From: Bryobacteraceae bacterium
GTDB lineage: Bacteria; Acidobacteriota; Terriglobia; Bryobacterales; Bryobacteraceae
NCBI GenBank assembly: GCA_019748195.1
Contig: JAIEPW010000008.1
Coordinates: 1-60,023, forward strand
Direction of reading: 5' to 3'
DNA: 60,023 bases
Below are positions 53,626 to 60,023 of the stretch, piece by piece (position 1 is the first letter of the stretch; every line of letters begins with the position of its first letter). The notes under the pieces are model-generated. The model had not been told where the DNA came from. It saw only the letters and a list, made by a program, of their open reading frames with translations, and did no database searches. Made by a program: the position numbers and the translations under genes.

Positions 53626-54422
53626 TGAATTTGAAAGAGCTTCTGGCTCAAGTCCTCATAGCGGCCTTCGAAGGGGCAGCTCCCGTAATGCAGGCACTGG
53701 CGGCAGTACAGGCCTTCGGTATGGCGCTCCAGGTTCTCGCGGTTGAAAAAGTACGGCTTGTTCGAGAACGTGCTGGCCACCCACTGCCACGACAAGTTGT
53801 TCGAGGCGGGATCTCCATCCAGCAGATGCTCCAGGAACCACTCCGCGCCGGCCTGCCACTGCACTTTGCGCCAATGGACAACATACGAAGCGAGCCACAT
53901 CCGCGCATGGTTGTGGAGGTATCCGGTGCGTCGCAACTCGCGGGAAAACGCGTCGATGCACGCGAGTCCCGTGGTGCCGCGCTTGATATTCACCGGCAGC
54001 TCCTCGTCGTAGCTGTCCGGCGGGAATCCAGTCTTGTACTCCTCGATGTCATCCCAGACGCCGCCGCCGAGTGTCTCGTACAAGCGCTGCCAGTATTCGC
54101 GCCAGGCGAGCTCCATGATGAACTTCGCCGCGTCCTTTCGCTGGTCCGCGCGGCGTAGGGCGAGATCGCGCACTTCCCGCAGCGTTACAACGCCGTGACG
54201 AATGTAAGGAGAAAGATACGTTACCGCTCCCGAGATGTTATTGCGGGTTGCGCCATACTTCTTCGGATCGATGTTTTCGAACAACTGTTCGGCTGCCCGG
54301 CGGCCGCCCCTTGTATCCGCTACGAAGGGCTCGAAGTTCGCAGTTTGCGGAAAAATCTCCGCCACATAGTCAATCAGATCCTGGCGATCCTGGAAATCTC
54401 TCCGCAGATCTTGGCTCACCAC
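53622..54422 (-). CDS. Stand-alone photolyase/cryptochrome FAD-binding domain
   Basis: 266 residues covering only the helical FAD domain: TRNNISGAVTYLSPYIRHGVVT, LAWREYWQRLY, NHARMWLASYVVHW and LLDGDPASNNLSWQWVASTF, with the Asn next to flavin N5 retained. Ordinary photolyases carry this after an N-terminal Rossmann domain; here that domain is a separate downstream gene. Three cysteines near the end (CRQCLHYGSCPF) recall, but do not complete, the Fe-S site of the FeS-BCP group. Start is GTG 54422 or 54419. Confidence 0.85.
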   Translation of the reverse strand: MVSQDLRRDFQDRQDLIDYVAEIFPQTANFEPFVADTRGGRRAAEQLFENIDPKKYGATRNNISGAVTYLSPYIRHGVVTLREVRDLALRRADQRKDAAKFIMELAWREYWQRLYETLGGGVWDDIEEYKTGFPPDSYDEELPVNIKRGTTGLACIDAFSRELRRTGYLHNHARMWLASYVVHWRKVQWQAGAEWFLEHLLDGDPASNNLSWQWVASTFSNKPYFFNRENLERHTEGLYCRQCLHYGSCPFEGRYEDLSQKLFQIQ

Positions 54423-54600
54423 CGGTTCCCCCGATTCCGCCGGCAGTGTTTCGGACTTACTGCCGGTCTTCTGCCGCTTGCCACCTCCCGATTCCGGGGG
54501 CGGCTTGGGCAGTGCGGTGGGAGCGTTGCTCCCACGCTTGATGGATGCGAGAGTAAGTCCGACGATCTAGAATGTACGCAAATCCCGGGAGCGGCTGTTT
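54423..54600 (-). other. Gap with open, linker-like frame and a hairpin, no start codon
   Basis: In frame with the FAD-domain gene, 48 sense codons precede GTG 54422, back to a TAG at 54567-54569. They read like a flexible linker (TALPKPPPESGGGKRQ, then a Lys/Ser/Pro/Glu stretch) but contain no ATG, GTG or TTG. A hairpin (GTGGGAGC, 54517-54524, and complement 54528-54535) lies within. It may be a decayed 5' end of the photolyase gene. Confidence 0.35.
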
Positions 54601-56172
<1,572 letters not shown>

Positions 56173-56194
56173 AGTGTGTTCCTTGTAAGAGGGA

Positions 56195-56458
56195 TCAACC
56201 TTCGACCAGGCGTTTGCCGCGCTCGAAGATGCCCGCGGCTTCATCGGCGATACCGCGGCCGCGGTCGAACAATTCGCGCCCGCGATCGTAAACGTCGGCG
56301 CCGTATTCGTTCAACTTCTCCCGGCCCTCGCGGGCCGTGGAGGCGATCCGGGAGCGGGTTTCGCTGCCCGCGTAGGGAGCGTACAGCAGCGCCACCGTGG
56401 CGCCCAGCGCGGCGCCGGCAATGAACCACAGGGCGTTCGACTCTCGAGACTTGGCCAT
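56195..56458 (-). CDS. YtxH-domain small membrane protein
   Basis: 87 residues: one hydrophobic helix (LWFIAGAALGATVALLYAP, 10-28) ending in the YtxH motif LLYAPYAGSETR, then an amphipathic charged helix region. The family is stress-associated and of unknown mechanism. It ends 22 bases before pruA. Confidence 0.85.
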   Translation of the reverse strand: MAKSRESNALWFIAGAALGATVALLYAPYAGSETRSRIASTAREGREKLNEYGADVYDRGRELFDRGRGIADEAAGIFERGKRLVEG

Positions 56459-56524
56459 GATGAGATCTCCTCGAAATCCGATTGTATCGCGCTTGGAGGA
56501 AGCCCTTTGGTATATGCTCGAAGG

Positions 56525-57019
56525 ATGCCGGAGATGGTCACCGTATATCGATCGGCGGAAGCCGGGAAACGCCAGGAAGCGGCTGAGGTTCAGGCCCTGC
56601 TGCAGGGCGAAAACCTGGACGCGGAGATCTTTGACGACAACGCCCCGGGAGTGCCGGAGGGCGCAATCGAGGTGCGGGTGCCCGCCGGGCAGGAGAGCCG
56701 CGCCGAGGAAATCATCGCCGCCAATCCCGTGCCGCCGCTCAACGAATCACACGACCTGGACCTGGTAACCGTGTTTCATCAGCCGGCGGGCGCTTCGCAG
56801 GAAAGCGAAGCAATGATTATCAAAGGCTTGCTGGAATCCAACGGCATTTATGCCGTGATCACGGAGGGGGCGATGCTGCCCAACACCTCGGCGCAGGTCC
56901 GGGTCGCCCGGGATCAGGAACAGGAGGCACGGCGCATCCTGGCTGAGGCGCAGGCGTCCGGAGCGCAGGCGGCCGAGGAAGCGTCGGGAGCCGAGGGGCA
57001 GGAACGCGTCCCCGAATAA
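56525..57019 (+). CDS. Protein with two DUF2007-like domains
   Basis: 164 residues from ATG 56525. Two similar modules, about 4-65 (VTVYRSAEAGKRQEAAEVQALLQ) and 80-145 (VTVFHQPAGASQESEAMIIKGLLE), each a small ferredoxin-like fold of the DUF2007 (putative signal transducing protein) type. An acidic Ala/Glu tail follows. ATG 56534 is an equally good start; the longer frame from 56507 is less likely. Divergent from the ytxH gene. Confidence 0.78.
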   Translation: MPEMVTVYRSAEAGKRQEAAEVQALLQGENLDAEIFDDNAPGVPEGAIEVRVPAGQESRAEEIIAANPVPPLNESHDLDLVTVFHQPAGASQESEAMIIKGLLESNGIYAVITEGAMLPNTSAQVRVARDQEQEARRILAEAQASGAQAAEEASGAEGQERVPE

Positions 57020-57130
57020 TGGAATAGCGAAACGCTCTTACTGAGTCTCACCCGAGTTGCGCCTGCCAGGCAAAAAGAGTAACAATGCGACGGATCTGAG
57101 CGCCTTATCGTCTCCGGAGTCTCCGCATAT

Positions 57131-60023
57131 ATGAAAACTGCTGTTTTTGCCTTGCTGGCCGCCGTTGCCCTGCTTGCCCAATCGCCCGCCGATCTCTTGA
57201 AAAACATGCGCTTCCGCGAAATCGGACCCGCCAGCATGGGGGGCCGCATCAATGATGTCGCGGTGGTGGAGTCCGACCCCAGGATCGTCTACGTGGCCAC
57301 GGCCTCGGCCGGCGTGTGGCGAACGGTCAATTCGGGCACCACCTGGGAGCCGCTATTCGATCATCAGCCGGTCCACTCGATCGGCGACATCGCCATCGCC
57401 CCCTCCGACCCGTCGGTGATCTGGGCCGGCAGCGGCGAATCCAACAACCGCCAATCCTCCAGTTGGGGAAACGGGGTTTACAAATCCACCGACGGCGGCA
57501 AGACCTGGGCGCACATGGGGCTGAAGGACACCCATCACATCGGCCGGGTGGTGATCCACCCGCGCGATCCCAACGTGGTGTACGTGGCCGCTGCAGGGCG
57601 CCTCTGGGGCGCCAACGGGGAGCGCGGCGTTTTCAAAACCACCGACGGGGGCAAGATCTGGAACAAAGTCCTGTTCGTGGACGCCGACACAGGAGTCAAT
57701 GACCTGGCGATGGACCCGCAATCGCCGGATACGCTGTATGCGGGCGCTTATCAGCGCCGTCGGACCCCGTGGGGCTTCAACGGCGGCGGACCCGGCAGCG
57801 GGCTTTATAAATCCACCGACGGCGGCGCCACCTGGAAGAAGCTGACCACCGGCCTGCCCGAAGGCGACATGGGCCGCATCGGGGTCAACATCTACCGTCG
57901 CAATTCGGGTATCGTTTACGCGCTGATCGAACACGCGCGCGGCGGTATCTACCGCAGCGAGAACAAGGGCGAGACGTGGGTGAAAATGAGCGACACCAAC
58001 CCCCGCCCGATGTACTACTCGCAGGTGCACATCGACCCGAACAACGATCAGCGGGTATGGGTGCTGGGCGCCGACATGTTCTATTCCGAGGACGGCGGCA
58101 AGACGTTTGTCACCAACCGCGTGCAACGAATCCACGGGGACTATCACGCGCTGTGGATCAACCCCAACGACTCCAACCACATGTTTGCCGGCTCCGACGG
58201 CGGGCTGCACTTCAGCTACGACGCGGGACGCACATGGATCTTCACCAACAACGTCGCGCTCGGCCAGTTCTATGAGATCGGCGTAGACATGCAGCGCCCC
58301 TATCGCATCTGCGGCGGGCTGCAGGACAATAACTCCTGGTGCGGACCTTCGATGTCCTTCGAGGCGCGCGGCATTTCCAACGATGAGTGGTTCCAGGTGG
58401 GCGGCGGCGACGGCTTCTACTCCCAGATGGACCCCGAAGAGCCGTGGATCGTTTATGCGGAGTCTCAGGACGGGAACCTGCTGCGGCGCGATCTGCGAAC
58501 GCATGAGTCTCGCTCCATCCGGCCTCGCGAGAAGCCCGGCGAGGCCCGTTACCGCTTCCAGTGGAACTCCCCGCTGGTAATCTCCCGTCACGATCGCAAG
58601 ACGCTCTACTACGGCGGAAACTTCGTGTTCAAGTCCACCGATCAGGGCAATTCCTGGACGAAATCCTCGCCGGAACTCACCAGCGGGATGGATCGCGACA
58701 AGCAGCCGATCATGGGCAAGCTGCCGGATCGCACCATGCTGTCGCGGCATGACGGCGTGCAGGCGTTTCCGGCGTCCACCACGCTGAGCGAATCGCCGAT
58801 GCGCGCCGGAATCGTCTGGGCGGGCACCGACGACGGCAACCTGCACGTCACCCGCGACGGCGAGACTTGGAAGAATGTGATCGCCAACGTTCCCGGCGTT
58901 CCCAAGGGGACGTACGTAAGCCGCGTGGTCGCCTCCAAGTTCGCGGAAGGGCGCGCCTACGCCACTTTCGACGGCCACCGCGGCGATGACTTCAACATCT
59001 ACATCTACGCCACCGAGGACTTCGGGGAAAGCTGGAAGCCCATTACCAACGGCATTCCCGCGTCCGGCGGCGTGATCAACGTAATCCGGGAGCACACGCG
59101 CAATCAGAACCTGCTGTTCGCCGGCGGCGAGTTCGGGCTCTATGTCAGCCTGGATCGGGGCGCGAACTGGTTCGAGCTGAAAAACAATCTGCCGCGCGTC
59201 GCGGTGGATGACATCGTAGTGCATCCGCGCGACAATGACCTGATCCTCGGCACGCACGGCCGCTCCATCTGGATCCTCGACAACCTGCACGCGTTGGAAC
59301 AAATGACCCCGCAGGTGATGGCCAGCGATCTGCACCTGTTCGACACGCGTCCTGCCACCATGTGGAGGCTCGCCAACCGCCGGGGAAACACGGGGCATCT
59401 TTACTACCTCGGCCAGAATCCAGCGTACGGAGCAACACTGGACTACTGGCTGAAGGCCAAGACCGAAGCCCGCGATCTGCGTGTGGAGATCCTGGACAAG
59501 TCGGGAAAGGTAATCCGGACGCTGCAGCGTCCGGGGGGTGACGCCGGCTACAACCGCGTGGTTTGGGACCTGCGGATGGAGCGTCCGAACCCGCCCACCG
59601 AGGAAGAGCTCCGCGTCCTGGAAGAACAGGGCGGACGCGGCCGCTTTGGAGGCGGCGGTGGGCCGTTGGTGGATCCGGGCGTGTACACGGTGAGAATCTC
59701 GGCCTCCGGAAAAACGGTGCACAAGCCGCTGGTGGTCGAGGAAGATCCTCGCATCACGTGGTTCTCTTCCGCCGATCGCCAGAAGCGGACCACGGCGATT
59801 ACCGAGCTCTACCAGATGTCCAAACAGGCGGACGCCGCGCAACGCCGCTTCAATGCGATCTCCAACTCTCTTCGCGCGACCATCGAAAGCTGGAATCGTA
59901 CCGGGGCGCCCGCGCTGCCGGAGAACGTCAAGGCCGCCGCGGAGGAGCTTCGCAAGAAGGTGAACGACATGCGGTCGAGCTTCGGCGGCGGATTCGGATT
60001 CGGCGGCGGTGGCGGGCGCGGCG
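57131..60023 (+). CDS. Exported BNR/Asp-box (VPS10/sortilin-like) repeat protein, 3' end outside window
   Basis: Signal peptide (MKTAVFALLAAVALLAQS), then a long beta-propeller region with at least ten Asp-boxes (STDGGKTW, TTDGGKIW, STDGGATW, SENKGETW, SEDGGKTF, SYDAGRTW, STDQGNSW, TEDFGESW and others). The pattern matches the sortilin/VPS10 and glycosyl-hydrolase-BNR proteins common in Acidobacteria and Bacteroidetes. A FlgD/Ig-like segment (YNRVVWDLRMERPNPPTEEE) follows at about 790-870, then helices and a Gly/Phe-rich stretch at the edge. 964 codons are visible. Ligand or substrate unknown. Confidence 0.88.
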   Translation, partial: MKTAVFALLAAVALLAQSPADLLKNMRFREIGPASMGGRINDVAVVESDPRIVYVATASAGVWRTVNSGTTWEPLFDHQPVHSIGDIAIAPSDPSVIWAGSGESNNRQSSSWGNGVYKSTDGGKTWAHMGLKDTHHIGRVVIHPRDPNVVYVAAAGRLWGANGERGVFKTTDGGKIWNKVLFVDADTGVNDLAMDPQSPDTLYAGAYQRRRTPWGFNGGGPGSGLYKSTDGGATWKKLTTGLPEGDMGRIGVNIYRRNSGIVYALIEHARGGIYRSENKGETWVKMSDTNPRPMYYSQVHIDPNNDQRVWVLGADMFYSEDGGKTFVTNRVQRIHGDYHALWINPNDSNHMFAGSDGGLHFSYDAGRTWIFTNNVALGQFYEIGVDMQRPYRICGGLQDNNSWCGPSMSFEARGISNDEWFQVGGGDGFYSQMDPEEPWIVYAESQDGNLLRRDLRTHESRSIRPREKPGEARYRFQWNSPLVISRHDRKTLYYGGNFVFKSTDQGNSWTKSSPELTSGMDRDKQPIMGKLPDRTMLSRHDGVQAFPASTTLSESPMRAGIVWAGTDDGNLHVTRDGETWKNVIANVPGVPKGTYVSRVVASKFAEGRAYATFDGHRGDDFNIYIYATEDFGESWKPITNGIPASGGVINVIREHTRNQNLLFAGGEFGLYVSLDRGANWFELKNNLPRVAVDDIVVHPRDNDLILGTHGRSIWILDNLHALEQMTPQVMASDLHLFDTRPATMWRLANRRGNTGHLYYLGQNPAYGATLDYWLKAKTEARDLRVEILDKSGKVIRTLQRPGGDAGYNRVVWDLRMERPNPPTEEELRVLEEQGGRGRFGGGGGPLVDPGVYTVRISASGKTVHKPLVVEEDPRITWFSSADRQKRTTAITELYQMSKQADAAQRRFNAISNSLRATIESWNRTGAPALPENVKAAAEELRKKVNDMRSSFGGGFGFGGGGGRG

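Noticed and set aside
57353-59842. 829-codon open frame on the minus strand
   Set aside because: Antisense to the BNR-repeat protein, whose Asp-boxes are unmistakable.

Overview
The window (about 60 kb, GC-rich) looks like a chromosomal segment of an Acidobacteriota bacterium, most likely of the Solibacter/Bryobacter type. This is inferred from gene content, not from a marker gene. The signs are an ADOP-type duplicated FtsX/MacB permease with its PadR regulator, an Oar-like TonB-dependent receptor with an N-terminal carboxypeptidase-regulatory domain, a Ser/Thr kinase with a long repeat tail, a VPS10/BNR-repeat exported protein, a PEP-CTERM protein, and tandem cytochrome c/copper monooxygenase-like proteins. 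No tRNA, rRNA, CRISPR array, complete insertion sequence or prophage gene was seen.

Layout. 1-5.2 kb: end-truncated Ser/Thr kinase, efp and divergent guaB. 5.2-8.9 kb: an accessory stretch with three copies of a perfect hairpin repeat, two degenerate ORF-like units, a hydrolase and a Tat-exported ThDP enzyme. 8.9-18.7 kb: lipoprotein, TPR protein, clpP, REC-GGDEF protein, a cell-wall pair (lytic transglycosylase and AmiC-like amidase), mobA, an MlaF-like ATPase, an SH3-like lipoprotein, a 49-residue zinc-ribbon protein and a YkgJ protein. 18.7-24.5 kb: exported class V aminotransferase, unknown partner, response regulator, outer-membrane protein and DUF4139 protein. 24.5-29.4 kb: four co-directional genes, three of them full-length cytochrome c/PHM-like dicopper proteins. 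29.7-32.6 kb: flagellar flgM-(flgN)-flgK-flgL. 33.1-39.1 kb: two exported amidohydrolases and a TonB-dependent receptor. 39.3-41.5 kb: an aminotransferase/HPPD pair. 41.7-46.9 kb: PEP-CTERM protein, ADOP permease with PadR, and small enzymes. 46.9-53.0 kb: periplasmic nitrate reductase operon. 53.1-56.5 kb: photolyase-like protein split over two genes, P5C dehydrogenase, YtxH protein. 56.5-60.0 kb: DUF2007 protein and an end-truncated BNR-repeat protein.

How the genes fit together. The nap operon (napD, napA, two tetraheme cytochromes, an NrfC-like Fe-S protein, an NrfD-like membrane protein) has stop/start overlaps throughout and reads as one quinol-to-nitrate chain in which NrfCD replaces NapC or NapGH. 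A CRP-like site sits 41.5 bases upstream of a possible transcription start in front of it. MobA elsewhere in the window would make the guanine-dinucleotide cofactor such an enzyme needs. The aminotransferase/HPPD pair would take tyrosine to homogentisate. The most interesting uncharacterised systems are the cytochrome c-PHM array with its ligand-less fourth member, the NrfCD-driven Nap, and the split photolyase with its domain genes in reverse order. The covarying hairpin repeat also deserves a genome-wide look.
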